A stretch of 64,000 nucleotides of DNA from Pseudoflavonifractor sp902362925 (GCA_902362925.1 CABIYL010000004.1); one strand, 5' to 3'; shown: positions 1 through 8,574, numbered from the stretch's first letter. Made by a program: numbers and translations. The notes: a model not told the origin generated them from the letters alone.

Positions 1-80
1 GCCGTGTGCGGTGAAAGCCGCATGCACGGTGCGGAGCGGGGGAAAATCCGGCGATAACTTCAAAGGATTACCTATCGCTA
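1..80 (+). mobile_element. 3' end of a group II intron (domains V-VI)
   Basis: The first 32 nt fold like a bacterial group II intron domain V: bases 1-6 pair with 25-30, 7-12 pair with 17-22, a two-base bulge lies at 23-24, and a GAAA tetraloop at 13-16 caps the stem. The AC-rich stretch that follows, ending near ACCTATC at 70-76, resembles domain VI and the usual intron 3' end. Reading resumes at about 81 with a Maff2-like coding sequence, so the intron interrupts that gene. The rest of the intron, including any reverse transcriptase gene, lies left of the window. The exact 3' splice point is uncertain by a few bases. Confidence 0.8.
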
Positions 81-179
81 TCTGGCTCCAAAAGCCAGGG
101 TATGAAGCAGCTCATGGCGGGCGGCGGCATCATCCTGCTGGGCACCACCTTGATCCCTCTGCTGAGCGGCCTGTTCTAA
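81..179 (+). CDS. Maff2-family membrane protein, C-terminal exon
   Basis: The open frame ends in a glycine-rich hydrophobic segment (GSKSQGMKQLMAGGGIILLG, then a short tail ending SGLF). This matches the C-terminus of Maff2-family small membrane proteins that sit just upstream of the VirB6-like gene in Tn1549/CTn-type elements. The family is thought to be a small mating-pair membrane component. Only the 3' exon is present, and the 5' part lies beyond the group II intron to the left. Without splicing the gene would be disrupted. Confidence 0.7.
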   Translation, partial: SGSKSQGMKQLMAGGGIILLGTTLIPLLSGLF

Positions 180-190
180 GGTAACGGCCT

Positions 191-1057
191 ATGGATTTTC
201 TCACCGACTGGCTCACGGACTGGCTCAAAGAGCTGTTGATTGGCGGGATCATGGGGAACCTGGAGGGGCTCTTTGATTACGTCAATACCCAAGTCGGAGA
301 GATCGCGGTACAGGTGGGGACTACCCCGGCGGCGTGGAACGCCGGGGTATTTTCCCTCATCCGCCAGCTTTCCGAAACGGTGATTTTACCGATTGCCGGG
401 CTGGTACTGACCTTTGTTGCCACCTATGAGCTTATTCAGATGCTTTTGGAAAAGAACAATATGCACGAGTTTGACGTGGCGAATATCTACAAATGGATGT
501 TCAAAACGGCTTGTGCCATCTTCATTCTCTCAAATACCTTTGATATTGTGATGGCCGTCTTTGACGTGTCGCAGACGGTAATTGCCCAGGCTGGAGGGCT
601 CATCCAGGGCTCCACGGACATCACGCCGGATATGATCACGGAACTGGAAACCACCCTGGAGGGGATGGACTTAGGGCCGCTTCTCGGCCTGTGGCTCCAG
701 TCCTCGATTATCGGCGTTACCATGTGGGCGCTGGGCATCGTCATTTTCGTTCTGGTCTATGGGAGGATGCTGGAAATCTATTTGCTCACCAGTTTGGCTC
801 CGATCCCTATGGCGACAATCTCCCACCGTGAGGTGGGACAGATGGGGCAGAACTATCTGCGCTCCCTGTTTGCCGTAGGCTTCCAGGGGCTGCTCATTCT
901 GGTGTGTGTTGCGATTTATGCGGTGCTGATCCAGGGAATTGCCACGGGCGGAGATCCCATCGGGGCGATCTGGGGCACCGTGGGCTATACGGTTTTGCTC
1001 TGCTTCATGCTGTTCAAAACCGGGACAATAGCGCGCAGCATCTTTAGCGCGCACTAA
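191..1057 (+). CDS. VirB6/TrbL-like conjugal transfer membrane protein
   Basis: This 288-residue polytopic membrane protein has hydrophobic segments at roughly 60-85, 105-130, 170-200, 225-250 and 255-280. It matches the VirB6-like (CD0411-type) inner-membrane channel subunit of type IV secretion systems in Gram-positive conjugative elements. The ATG at 191 lies 12 bases after the Maff2 stop, which fits the standard Maff2-VirB6 order. The ribosome binding site is weak, so translational coupling to the upstream gene is likely. It should form part of the membrane channel for DNA transfer. Length and order are normal, and no defect is visible. Confidence 0.85.
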   Translation: MDFLTDWLTDWLKELLIGGIMGNLEGLFDYVNTQVGEIAVQVGTTPAAWNAGVFSLIRQLSETVILPIAGLVLTFVATYELIQMLLEKNNMHEFDVANIYKWMFKTACAIFILSNTFDIVMAVFDVSQTVIAQAGGLIQGSTDITPDMITELETTLEGMDLGPLLGLWLQSSIIGVTMWALGIVIFVLVYGRMLEIYLLTSLAPIPMATISHREVGQMGQNYLRSLFAVGFQGLLILVCVAIYAVLIQGIATGGDPIGAIWGTVGYTVLLCFMLFKTGTIARSIFSAH

Positions 1058-1072
1058 AGAAAGGGGTGTTAT

Positions 1073-1324
1073 ATGCCGAGAAGATATGGGCCCGACGGGA
1101 CGCGCCTGTGGTATGGGAAAGCGCCGGAGGACTTTAACAAGGCCGATGTTGCCCGCTTCATGGCGGAAACGGAGGCCGTTTTACAAAAGCGGGAATTGCT
1201 GGGCGGCAGGGATGACGCAAAGACGATTGCCCAGCAGTTAGCCGAGGGGCGGGCGCAGGCCGCCCGTGAGAACGCCGCCCGGCCCGCCCCGGCAAAGGGC
1301 AAGGAGGCCAGGAATGACCGATAA
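1073..1324 (+). CDS. small conserved ICE protein of unknown function
   Basis: This 83-residue charged, soluble protein is rich in Ala, Arg and Glu, with a predicted helical region at about 25-70. A GAAAGGGG site precedes the ATG. It is tightly placed 15 bases after the VirB6-like gene, and its 3' end overlaps the next gene by 11 bases, so it belongs to the transfer operon. I recognise it only as one of the small accessory ORFs typical of Tn1549-like elements and cannot assign a function. Confidence 0.65.
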   Translation: MPRRYGPDGTRLWYGKAPEDFNKADVARFMAETEAVLQKRELLGGRDDAKTIAQQLAEGRAQAARENAARPAPAKGKEARNDR

Positions 1325-2108
1325 GGGCACCTCTGGACAAAGTGTCCAGAAGTCCCTAGAACTCACAGAGGGGCTGTTCCTCATGGATGGCATCGAGGGC
1401 CTGCGCTCCCTGCCCCGCCATTCCGTGGATATGCTCTTAACCGATCCGCCCTATGGGACAACCCGGAACTTTTGGGATGTACCATTGCCACTCCCGGAGC
1501 TGTGGGAGGCGGTGAAATGGGCGGTCAAGCCGGACGGCGCGATCCTGTTTTTCGCGCAGTGCCCCTATGACAAGGTGCTGGGGGCCTCCAACCTGTCCAT
1601 GCTCCGCTATGAGTGGGTATGGTACAAAAGCCGATGCACAGGTTTCCTCAACGCGCGGCGGGCCCCGTTGAAAAAGACGGAGAACATCCTGGTGTTCTAC
1701 CAGAAGCTCCCCCTTTACAATCCGCAGTTTGAACAGGGCAAGCCCTATAAGAGGAGCTTGACAAACAACGGGGACAGCCCGAACTATGGAAAATTCGTCC
1801 GCACCACGGGCGGCTCGGAGGACGGCCTGCGCTTTCCAGGGAATGTGCTCACGTTCCCCACCGTCCAGCGCACCGTCCACCCCACGCAGAAGCCGGTGGC
1901 CCTGTGCGAGTATTTCATCAAGACCTACACCCGGCCCGGCGAGCTGGTGGCGGACATCTGCGCGGGCTCCGGCACAACGGCGGTGGCCGCCCTCAACACG
2001 GGCCGCCGCTTCCTCTGTTTTGAAACCGTCCCGGCCTACTATGCCGCCGCCAGTGAGCGCATCCGCGTGGCGGGCGCGGCGGTGGAGGCTGGGGGCAAGG
2101 GCGTGTAA
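1314..2108 (+). CDS. site-specific DNA methyltransferase (DPPY type)
   Basis: The ATG at 1314 is chosen because an AAGGAGG site lies just upstream; this gives 264 residues. A DPPY catalytic motif IV lies near residue 42. An AdoMet-binding motif near the C-terminus (ADICAGSGTT, about residue 217) is followed by a GRRFLCFE segment. This motif IV-first order is that of beta-class N6-adenine/N4-cytosine methyltransferases. No restriction partner is adjacent, so it is probably an orphan enzyme that modifies the element or host DNA. Codons 7-13 contain one copy of the element's palindromic repeat, which makes the N-terminal dozen residues unusual for the family. Confidence 0.85.
   Translation: MTDKGTSGQSVQKSLELTEGLFLMDGIEGLRSLPRHSVDMLLTDPPYGTTRNFWDVPLPLPELWEAVKWAVKPDGAILFFAQCPYDKVLGASNLSMLRYEWVWYKSRCTGFLNARRAPLKKTENILVFYQKLPLYNPQFEQGKPYKRSLTNNGDSPNYGKFVRTTGGSEDGLRFPGNVLTFPTVQRTVHPTQKPVALCEYFIKTYTRPGELVADICAGSGTTAVAALNTGRRFLCFETVPAYYAAASERIRVAGAAVEAGGKGV
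1332..1350. repeat. ICE palindrome, copy 1
   Basis: TCTGGACA-AAG-TGTCCAGA, a perfect 8-bp inverted repeat with a 3-base centre. It lies within the first codons of the DPPY methyltransferase gene. Confidence 0.85.
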
Positions 2109-2166
2109 AATTCAGTATCTTTTTGTCGGCTGGTATGCTATACTTTCTCCATAAGGGGGTGTTTAT

Positions 2167-3024
2167 GTGGCAAACCTGAACGCGAAAGAATATCAGCGTT
2201 TTGAAGAAATCAAGCATACAACCGACGAGGGCGTGGAGTTTTGGTACGCCCGTGAGCTTGCGCCGGTATTGGAATACGCCAAATGGGATAACTTCCGCAA
2301 GGTAGTGGACAAGGCGATGCTGGCTTGCCAAAACAGCGGCTTTCCGATTGACAATCATTTTTCCGAGGTCAGGAAAATGATCGAGATCGGGAAAGGCGGC
2401 AAACGGAAATCGGTGGATTATATGCTGTCCCGCTATGCCTGCTATCTGATTGTGCAGAACGGAGATCCGCGAAAAGAAGCCATCGCCCTGGGCCAGACCT
2501 ATTTTGCCATCCAAACCCGCAGGCAGGAAATTGCGGATGCGTTTAATCAACTGGACGAGGATAATAAGCGTCTGGTGATCCGCGGCGAGGTCAAAAGCTG
2601 GAACTCTATGCTGGCAGATGCCGCACACCGGGCAGGCATTACGGAACAGGTTGAATACGCTGAGTTTCAAAATGCCGGGTACATGGGCCTATATGGTGGC
2701 CTGCGTGTTGCCGACATCCACGCCCGGAAAGGGCTTGCCCCCGATCAGAAGATATTGGATCACATGGGCAGTGAAGAATTGGGCGCAAATCTGTTCCGCA
2801 TTACGCAGACAGAGGCGAAAATGCGCCGCGACGATCCCCAGGGGCTGGACGAGGCAAGCTCCATCCATTACACGGTGGGAAAGGAAGTCCGGGAAACGAT
2901 TGAAAAAATCGGAGGCACCATGCCGGAGGACTTGCCTACACCCGAAAAGAGCATCTCTCAGGTTGAGCGGGAACAGTTAAAGAAATTGAAAAAAGACCGC
3001 AAAAAACTGATGCTTGATGAATAA
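2167..3024 (+). CDS. dinD: DNA damage-inducible protein D-like (DinD)
   Basis: This 285-residue protein matches the DinD family. It has an N-terminal Bro-N-like segment (EFWYARELAPVLEYAKWDNF, about residues 21-40), a YMLSRYACYLIVQNGDP block near 90, and a basic Lys-rich C-terminus. DinD-type proteins are SOS-inducible in enterobacteria and interact with RecA. A role in an ICE as a defence or anti-recombination cargo is inference. The start is GTG at 2167, because the nearby ATG is out of frame. A TATACT box lies at 2139-2144 with a poor -35. No Firmicutes LexA box was seen. Confidence 0.8.
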   Translation: MANLNAKEYQRFEEIKHTTDEGVEFWYARELAPVLEYAKWDNFRKVVDKAMLACQNSGFPIDNHFSEVRKMIEIGKGGKRKSVDYMLSRYACYLIVQNGDPRKEAIALGQTYFAIQTRRQEIADAFNQLDEDNKRLVIRGEVKSWNSMLADAAHRAGITEQVEYAEFQNAGYMGLYGGLRVADIHARKGLAPDQKILDHMGSEELGANLFRITQTEAKMRRDDPQGLDEASSIHYTVGKEVRETIEKIGGTMPEDLPTPEKSISQVEREQLKKLKKDRKKLMLDE

Positions 3025-3027
3025 GGC

Positions 3028-3097
3028 GATCATTTTCCCGACGCCGGGAAAATGATCCGGCTTCTACGCCGCTTGCAGAAATGCAGGCGGCTTTTTT
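3028..3097 (+). terminator. tandem hairpins with T-run after dinD
   Basis: A 13-bp perfect stem (3028-3040 with 3045-3057) is followed by a 10-bp stem (3068-3077 with 3082-3091, GAAA loop) and six Ts at 3092-3097. This is a classic Rho-independent terminator for the dinD transcript. Confidence 0.85.
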
Positions 3098-3117
3098 GAT
3101 GTAAAGGAGTGTGAAAT

Positions 3118-3696
3118 ATTAAAAAATATTCTGTGATCTACGCCGATCCTCCCTGGCGGTATTCTGCAAAGAATGTCCAGGGGGCGGCGGAAAAGCATTA
3201 CCCCACAATGGGGATTGACGAGTTATGCACGCTCCCGGTGGCGGATCTGGCGGCCCCGGACAGCGTGCTTTTTTTGTGGGCTACATTCCCGCAGCTCCCG
3301 GAGGCCCTGCGGCTGATCAAGGCGTGGGGCTTCACTTACAAGAGCGTTGCTTTCGTCTGGCTGAAGAAAAACCGCAAGTCCGAGGGCTGGTTCTACGGCC
3401 TGGGCTTCTGGACGCGGGGCAACGCGGAGATTTGCCTGCTGGCAACTCGGGGACGCCCTAAGCGGCAGGCGGCAAACATCCACCAGTTTATCATTTCCCC
3501 CATCCAGGAGCACAGCCGCAAGCCGGAGGAGGCCCGTGATAAGATCGTGGCTCTCATGGGCGACGTGCCCAGGGTGGAGCTGTTTGCAAGACAGTCCCCG
3601 CCCGGCTGGGACGTGTGGGGGAACGAGGTGGAAAGCACCATCCCGGACTTCTGGACAAAGTGTCCAGAGGTGGCCGGGCCGGAAAGGAGTGATTGA
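3118..3696 (+). CDS. MT-A70 family methyltransferase
   Basis: DPPW catalytic motif IV occurs at about residues 10-13 (YADPPWRY), and ATRGRPKR and FARQSPPGWDVWGNE appear later, as in MT-A70/IME4-type N6-adenine methyltransferases carried by phages and ICEs. No ATG, GTG or TTG lies at a sensible spacing. An ATT at 3118, 8 bases after AGGAG (3105-3109), would give MKKYSVIYADPPW, and a GTG at 3133 is the fallback. The last residues (FWTKCPEV) are encoded by a copy of the ICE palindrome, so the C-terminal tail is repeat-derived. It ends one base before the PrgI start. Confidence 0.82.
   Translation: MKKYSVIYADPPWRYSAKNVQGAAEKHYPTMGIDELCTLPVADLAAPDSVLFLWATFPQLPEALRLIKAWGFTYKSVAFVWLKKNRKSEGWFYGLGFWTRGNAEICLLATRGRPKRQAANIHQFIISPIQEHSRKPEEARDKIVALMGDVPRVELFARQSPPGWDVWGNEVESTIPDFWTKCPEVAGPERSD
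3650..3668. repeat. ICE palindrome, copy 2
   Basis: TCTGGACA-AAG-TGTCCAGA inside the 3' end of the MT-A70 gene. It is flanked by CCCGG and CCGGG, which extend the potential stem. Confidence 0.85.
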
Positions 3697-3697
3697 A

Positions 3698-4093
3698 ATT
3701 CCCTATGTAAATGTCCCCAACGACTTATCCAAAATCAAGACCAAACTTGCCTTTAACCTGACAAAGCGCCAGCTTGTGTGCTTCGGGATCGCGGCGGCGG
3801 TGGGCATCCCGTCCTACCTGCTGGCCCGGAGCGCCATCGGCAACACGGGAGCCATGTTCCTGATGATGGGGGTGGCGCTCCCGGCGTTCCTGCTGGCGAT
3901 GTATGAAAAAGACGGGCTCCCCTTTGAAAAGGTGGTGCGGAACGTCCTGCGGGCAAAGTTCCTGCGGCCTGGGGTGAGGCCCTGCCAGACGGAAAATATC
4001 TATGCCCCGTTCACCCAGCGGGGCGCTGTGCGAAAGGAGGATGCGATTGCAGAACGCAAAAAGCCCAAAGCGCGGCCCCGGAAAGGCCGCTAA
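3698..4093 (+). CDS. prgI: PrgI family type IV secretion protein
   Basis: This 131-residue protein starts PYVNVPNDLSKIKTKLA, a typical PrgI N-terminus, followed by two hydrophobic segments (about residues 25-45 and 48-70) and a basic tail. PrgI is a VirB3-like inner-membrane partner of the VirB4 ATPase. The expected initiator Met is replaced by ATT at 3698, 8 bases after AGGAG at 3685-3689; no ATG is available in frame. It overlaps the VirB4 start by 47 bases, the usual coupled arrangement. Confidence 0.85.
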   Translation: MPYVNVPNDLSKIKTKLAFNLTKRQLVCFGIAAAVGIPSYLLARSAIGNTGAMFLMMGVALPAFLLAMYEKDGLPFEKVVRNVLRAKFLRPGVRPCQTENIYAPFTQRGAVRKEDAIAERKKPKARPRKGR

Positions 4094-6158
4094 ACGGAAA
4101 GCGGCGCTCTCCGCCCAGCAGACCATCCCCTATCTGGTAATGCACCCGGACGGGGTGTGCCAGCTCCCCGGCGGGCTCTACACAAAGACGGTGGAATATG
4201 AGGACATCAACTATTCCGTTGCGTCCACGGAGGATCAGACGGCGATTTTTGGCGGGTGGAGCGCGTTCCTCAACTACTTCGACAGCTCCCTGCCGTTCCA
4301 GCTCTCCTTTATCAACCGCCGCTCCCGTTCCCGGAGCAAGTACAAGGTAAACATTCCCTCGGCCCAGGATGACTATGACAGCATCCGGGCCGAGTTCACA
4401 AGTATGCTGAAAAATCAGATTGCCAAAAGCAACAACGGCATCGAGCGGTCTAAATACATCACGTTTGGCCTGCCCGCCGAGGGGATCGCGGAGGCCCGCC
4501 CCCGCCTGGAACGGGTGGAGGCCGACGTGACAGGCAACCTCAAACGGCTGGGCGTTCCCTCTGTCCCGATGGACGGGCAGGCGCGGCTGGCCCTGCTCCA
4601 CGGCCAGATGCACCCCGGCAACCGGGAGCCGTTCCGCTTCTCCTGGCAGGACATTCCCAAAACCGGGCTTGGCACAAAGGACTATATCGCGCCGGACAGC
4701 TTCGACTTCCGGCAGTCCCGGACGTTCCGCATCGGCCAATACTGGGGCGCGGCGTCCTACTTGCAGATTTTGGCGTCCGAGCTCTCTGACAAGCTCCTGG
4801 CGGAGATCCTGGAGCTGGATGCGGAAATGACAGTTACGCTCCATATTCAGACAGTGGATCAGCTCAAGGCCATTAAGACCATCAAGGGCAAGCTCTCCGA
4901 CATCGGCAAAATGAAGGTGGAGGAACAGCGCAAGGCGGTGCGGGCCGGGTACGATCCCGACATCCTGCCTCCTGACCTGATTACGTTTTCCAAAGACGCG
5001 GCGGAGCTCCTGGCCGATCTGCAGTCCCGCAACGAGCGGATGTTCCTCTTGACGTTTACGGTTATCAATATCGCGCCCACCCGCCAGCGGCTGGAAAACG
5101 ATGTGTTCACGGTGGGCGGCATCGCGCAGAAATACAACTGCGCTTTGAAGCGGCTGGACTGGCAACAGGAGCAGGGCTTTGTGTCCTCGCTGGCCCTGGG
5201 ATATAACGAGGTGGAAATCCAGCGGGGCATGACTACCAGCTCCACGGCGATCTTTATCCCATTTATGACCAGGGAGCTGCGGATGGCCGGGCCGTCCCTC
5301 TACTACGGCATGAACGCCCTTTCCCACAACGTCATCATGGCTGACCGCAAAAAGCTGAAATCGGCCAACGGCCTGTATCTCGGCTCCACGGGCTCCGGCA
5401 AGAGCTTCGCCGCAAAGCGCGAAATCATCAACGTGTTTCTTGCCATCCCCAAAGACCGCATTATCATTGTCGATCCGATGGGGGAATATGCCCCGCTGGT
5501 TCGCAGGCTGGGCGGCCAGGTGGTGGAGATTGCCCCCGGCTCCCCCAGCCATATCAACCCGATGGACATCCAGCTTGATCTGGACGATGACGAAAGCCCG
5601 CTTTCTATGAAAGCGGATTTTTTGTTGTCCCTGTGCGAGCTTGTGGTGGGCGGCAAGGATGGCCTGCAACCCATCGAAAAGACGGTGATTGACCGCTGTG
5701 TGCGGCTCATTTACCGGGACATGGCCCTGGGCCTGGGGGACGGCAAGCCGCCCCTGCTCCAGGACTTGTACGAGGAGCTTCTCAAACAGCCGGAGCCGGA
5801 GGCCCGCCGGGTGGCAACCGCCCTGGAGCTCTACTGTACGGGCTCCCTTAACCTGTTCAACTACCAGACCAACGTAAAACTGACGGCGCATATTGTCTGC
5901 ATCGTCCTCAAAGGGCTGGGAGAAAACCTCCGCAAGATCGCCATGCACGTTACCAACGACTTTGTAACTTCGGCGGTCAATGTGAATTTCCACAACGGCG
6001 TTTCTACCTGGTGCTACTTTGACGAGTTCCACATCCTGCTCCGGGACGCGCTCACCGCCAGCTACTTTGTGGCCGTGTGGAAGATGCTCCGAAAAAAGGG
6101 CTGCGTAGCCGAGGCATCCTTGTTGGCCCCCTCCCGCAGAGTTATAATATACATATAG
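4047..6158 (+). pseudogene. VirB4/TraE-like conjugation ATPase, C-terminally truncated
   Basis: This is a VirB4-family ATPase that energises the type IV secretion channel. Walker A (GSTGSGKS) is at about residue 448 and Walker B (YFDEFH) at about 657. The start is TTG at 4047, 6 bases after AGGAGG. Family members continue about 100 residues past the conserved WKMLRKKGC segment, with a conserved SGLTQN motif. Here the frame switches after about 6113 to an unrelated 17-residue tail and stops at 6158. Genes normally between VirB4 and the relaxase (peptidase, topoisomerase, helicase) are also absent. A deletion, or a misjoin in assembly, explains both. The ATPase is probably inactive. Confidence 0.85.
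6120..6148 (+). promoter_or_regulatory. sigma-A type promoter for the CD1845/relaxase unit
   Basis: TTGTTG (6120-6125), a 17-base spacer and TATAAT (6143-6148) lie within the truncated end of virB4. The promoter sits directly upstream of the CD1845-type gene, which suggests the deletion junction is at about 6113-6120. Confidence 0.65.
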
Positions 6159-6193
6159 AGGCGAACAACGAACTTTTGTAGGAGGTATGAACG

Positions 6194-6484
6194 ATGCGGA
6201 CAATCTTAAAAATCATCGCGGCTCCCTTTGTCCTGGCCCTGATCCTCATTGTGGCGGTGCTTACGTTCCTGTCCTGCGTGGCGGGGGCGGTGTGCATTGT
6301 GGCTTGTGTGGGCCTGTCCCTGCTGGCGATCCTCTGCCTGCTGGCCGGGCAGACAGTAGGCTGCATCGCCATGTTTGTGCTGGCGTTCCTGGTTTCCCCC
6401 TTTGGGCTCCCGGCCCTGGGCGGCTGGCTGGTGGAGCGTTTGCATGGTGTGAAGTATGCGGCGATGGACTTTATGGCGAGCTGA
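6194..6484 (+). CDS. CD1845-family small membrane protein
   Basis: This 96-residue protein has three hydrophobic stretches (about 5-25, 28-50, 55-75). It matches the small integral membrane proteins that precede the relaxase in Tn1549/CTn elements. An AGGAGG site precedes the ATG at 6194. Its function in transfer is unknown. A palindrome copy follows its stop directly, and then the relaxase begins, so the two genes form one unit. Confidence 0.75.
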   Translation: MRTILKIIAAPFVLALILIVAVLTFLSCVAGAVCIVACVGLSLLAILCLLAGQTVGCIAMFVLAFLVSPFGLPALGGWLVERLHGVKYAAMDFMAS

Positions 6485-6490
6485 TACTTA

Positions 6491-6507
6491 TGGACAAAGT
6501 GTCCAGA
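6491..6507. repeat. ICE palindrome, copy 3
   Basis: TGGACA-AAG-TGTCCAGA in the short gap between the CD1845-type gene stop and the relaxase. The left arm is one base shorter than in the other copies. Confidence 0.8.
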
Positions 6508-6571
6508 GGTGCCGGGCGGCGGGTGAAACAGACCGCCGCCCGCTTTTTCTGCTGGGAAAGGAGGTGCGGCT

Positions 6572-7985
6572 ATCGCTACAACTTACATCCGGCCCTACAA
6601 GGTAGCGGCGNNNNNNNNNNNNNNNNNNNNNNNNNNNNNNNNNNNNNNNNNNNNNNNNNNNNNNNNNNNNNNNNNNNNNNNNNNNNNNNNNNNNNNNNNN
6701 NNNNNNNNNNNNNNNNNNNNNNNNNNNNNNNNNNNNNNNNNNNNNNNNNNNNNNNNNNNNNNNNNNNNNNNNNNNNNNNNNNNNNNNNNNNNNNNNNNNN
6801 NNNNNNNNNNNNNNNNNNNNNNNNNNNNNNNNNNNNNNNNNGGCCAACAAAATCGGCTATGAAACGGCCATGCGCTGGACAAAGGGCAAGTATCAGTTTT
6901 TTGTATGTACCCACATTGACAAGGGCCACATTCATAATCACATTTATTACAACTCCACCGCCCAGGACTGTTCCCGGAAGTTTCACAACTTCATCGGCTC
7001 CAGCTTTGCGGTGCGGCGGCTCTCTGACCGGGTGTGCATTGAGCATGAGCTGTCTGTTATCCAAAATCCGAAACAGCACAGCAAGGGCCGCTTTCTCCAT
7101 TATGGCCAGTGGATTGGAGAAAAGCCGCCCACCGCACAACAGCGGGTGCGGCTGGCCATCGTGGAGGCCCTGGGGAAAAAGCCCGCCGACTTCCCGGCGT
7201 TCCTGCGGCTCATGGAGGAGTCCGGCTTTGCGGTGAAGCATGGGCGGGGTGGCGTGATCTCGTTCCTGGCCCCTGGGCAGGATAAGTACACCCGCCTGCG
7301 GGCTTCTGTCCTGGGCCCCGGCTTTGATCCCGATGACATCCGGGCAGTGATTGCCGGGGAGCGTCCGATCCCGGAGCTCCCGAAGGACAGCCCAGCTCCG
7401 CCCCGGCGCGTCAATCTGACCATCGACATTCAAGAGCGCATGGCCCAGGGCAAGGGCCCGGCCTATGAACGGTGGGCCAAAGTTTACAACCTTAAACAGA
7501 TGGCCGCCGCGCTCCAGTATCTCCGGGAGCATGATCTGATGGATTATGACGCGCTGGCCGCCAGCACCGAGGCGGCGGTGGATCGCGCCCACAAGCTGGC
7601 CGGGGAGCTGCGTGATACGGAGGCGGCCCTCTCTAAAACTTCTGAGCTCATGGGCGCGGTGGTACAATATGCAAAGACGCGCCCCGTGTTCGATGGCTAC
7701 AAAGCGGCCCGGTATTCTAAAAAGTATCTGGCCCAGCACGAGGCAGAGCTGGCTGACTACCGGGCTGCAAAAGCTACTATGAGCGATCTCCTGGGCGGCG
7801 CAAAGCTCCCGAAAATGGACACGTTGAAAAAGGAGCGCCGGGAGCTCTCCGAAAAGAAAAAGGCCCTCTATGCCGAGTACCGCAAGGCCCAGGCGGATAT
7901 GCGGCAGGCTGTGGCGGTCAAGGCGAACATTGACCATCTGCTCGGCCATACGGACGGGCGGGAACATAAGGCCCAGGAGCGATAG
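6572..7985 (+). CDS. relaxase (mobilisation nuclease), interrupted by assembly gap
   Basis: The N-terminus ATTYIRPYK and the three-histidine motif HIDKGHIHNHI just after the gap identify a Tn1549/CTn-type relaxase. This enzyme nicks oriT and pilots the transferred strand. The C-terminal half is charged and helical, as usual. The best start is an ATC at 6572, 7 bases after GGAGG (6560-6564); no in-frame ATG, GTG or TTG is near. The N run (6611-6841) hides about 70-90 residues, including the expected catalytic Tyr region. The two sides are in different frames as drawn, which probably means the gap size is only an estimate. Confidence 0.85.
6611..6841. other. assembly gap (231 N)
   Basis: Unresolved bases inside the relaxase gene. 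The true length is unknown, and a multiple of three plus one relative to the drawn length would restore the frame. Confidence 1.
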
Positions 7986-8016
7986 CTCCGGGACGCAGAC
8001 AACAGGCGCTTGCGCC

Positions 8017-8047
8017 TGAACTTCTGGACACTTTGTCCAGAAGTTCA
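8017..8047. repeat. ICE palindrome, copy 4, extended 14-bp arms
   Basis: The core CTGGACA-CTT-TGTCCAG (8024-8040) is extended to a perfect inverted repeat with 14-bp arms. It lies 31 bases after the relaxase stop. It could act as a bidirectional terminator between the relaxase and the opposing XRE gene, but it lacks a T-run. Confidence 0.85.
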
Positions 8048-8053
8048 GCGGGT

Positions 8054-8127
8054 TTGGGGAGCTCCCCAACAAGCATTTTTGCGGGGCCCTCGGCCCTGCA
8101 AAAATTTCGAGTGTGGGCACACTCGAA
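8054..8127. other. cluster of three hairpins in the relaxase-XRE intergenic region
   Basis: Three adjacent inverted repeats occur. The first is a 16-bp perfect palindrome (8054-8069). The second is a 13-bp stem with TTTTTGC/GCAAAAA ends and a CTC loop (8076-8104). The third is TTCGAGTGTG/CACACTCGAA with a 2-base loop (8106-8127). Such dense structure next to a relaxase gene fits a regulatory or processing region; an oriT is possible but unproven. Confidence 0.6.
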
Positions 8128-8188
8128 TTGCTTGCCGAAACGCGCAACCCCGGAAGTGGCGCGAAAAAACGGAGGCGCGTGGTTCTCT

Positions 8189-8548
8189 TTACGCATCCTC
8201 CGTTTCCTTGGCCGCTTTCATCGCTTGGATCGTGGCTTCTACAATTTTCAGTTCTTTTTCGTCCAGGGCGTTGAGCATGGCGTCAATCCGCTTTCTGCAC
8301 TCGCTCCCTTTATTCTTGGACGGATAAAAGTATTGATCTACCGATATATCAAACATTGTCACCATCTGATAAAAGGTATTGAGGCTGGGGTGCTGGCCGT
8401 CATTCTCGTTATACATGATGGTGCGCGGAGCCCGGTCAACAATATAGGCCAGTTGCTCCTGCGTCATCCCGCTGGCCTCCCGCGCCCGCTTGATGGCGAG
8501 CCCTATATCGTGAAAATCAAATCGTCGTTCATCTCGCTCCATCTTCAT
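8189..8548 (-). CDS. XRE-family helix-turn-helix regulator
   Basis: This 119-residue protein has an HTH_3/XRE domain at about residues 14-70 (GLAIKRAREASGMTQEQLAY, then RAPRTIMYNEND), followed by a helical tail that may mediate dimerisation. It is convergent with the relaxase gene. A 16-bp palindrome lies just upstream of its start, consistent with autoregulation. Typical ICE regulators of this type control transfer or cargo genes; the target here is not visible. Confidence 0.82.
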   Translation of the reverse strand: MKMERDERRFDFHDIGLAIKRAREASGMTQEQLAYIVDRAPRTIMYNENDGQHPSLNTFYQMVTMFDISVDQYFYPSKNKGSECRKRIDAMLNALDEKELKIVEATIQAMKAAKETEDA

Positions 8549-8558
8549 AATATCACCT

Positions 8559-8574
8559 AATGTAATTTTACATT
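8559..8574. promoter_or_regulatory. putative XRE operator
   Basis: AATGTAA-TT-TTACATT, a perfect palindrome 11 bases upstream of the XRE start and flanked by CACCT (8554-8558) and AGGTG (8577-8581). It is probably the autoregulatory site. Confidence 0.55.

Noticed and set aside
2116..2144. SOS (LexA) box upstream of the DinD-like gene
   Set aside because: No CGAAC/GTTCG-type dyad is present; only a weak TATACT box was seen.
4011..6203. 730-residue open frame on the minus strand
   Set aside because: It lies antisense to virB4, has no ribosome site and no recognisable domains; it is a high-GC shadow frame.
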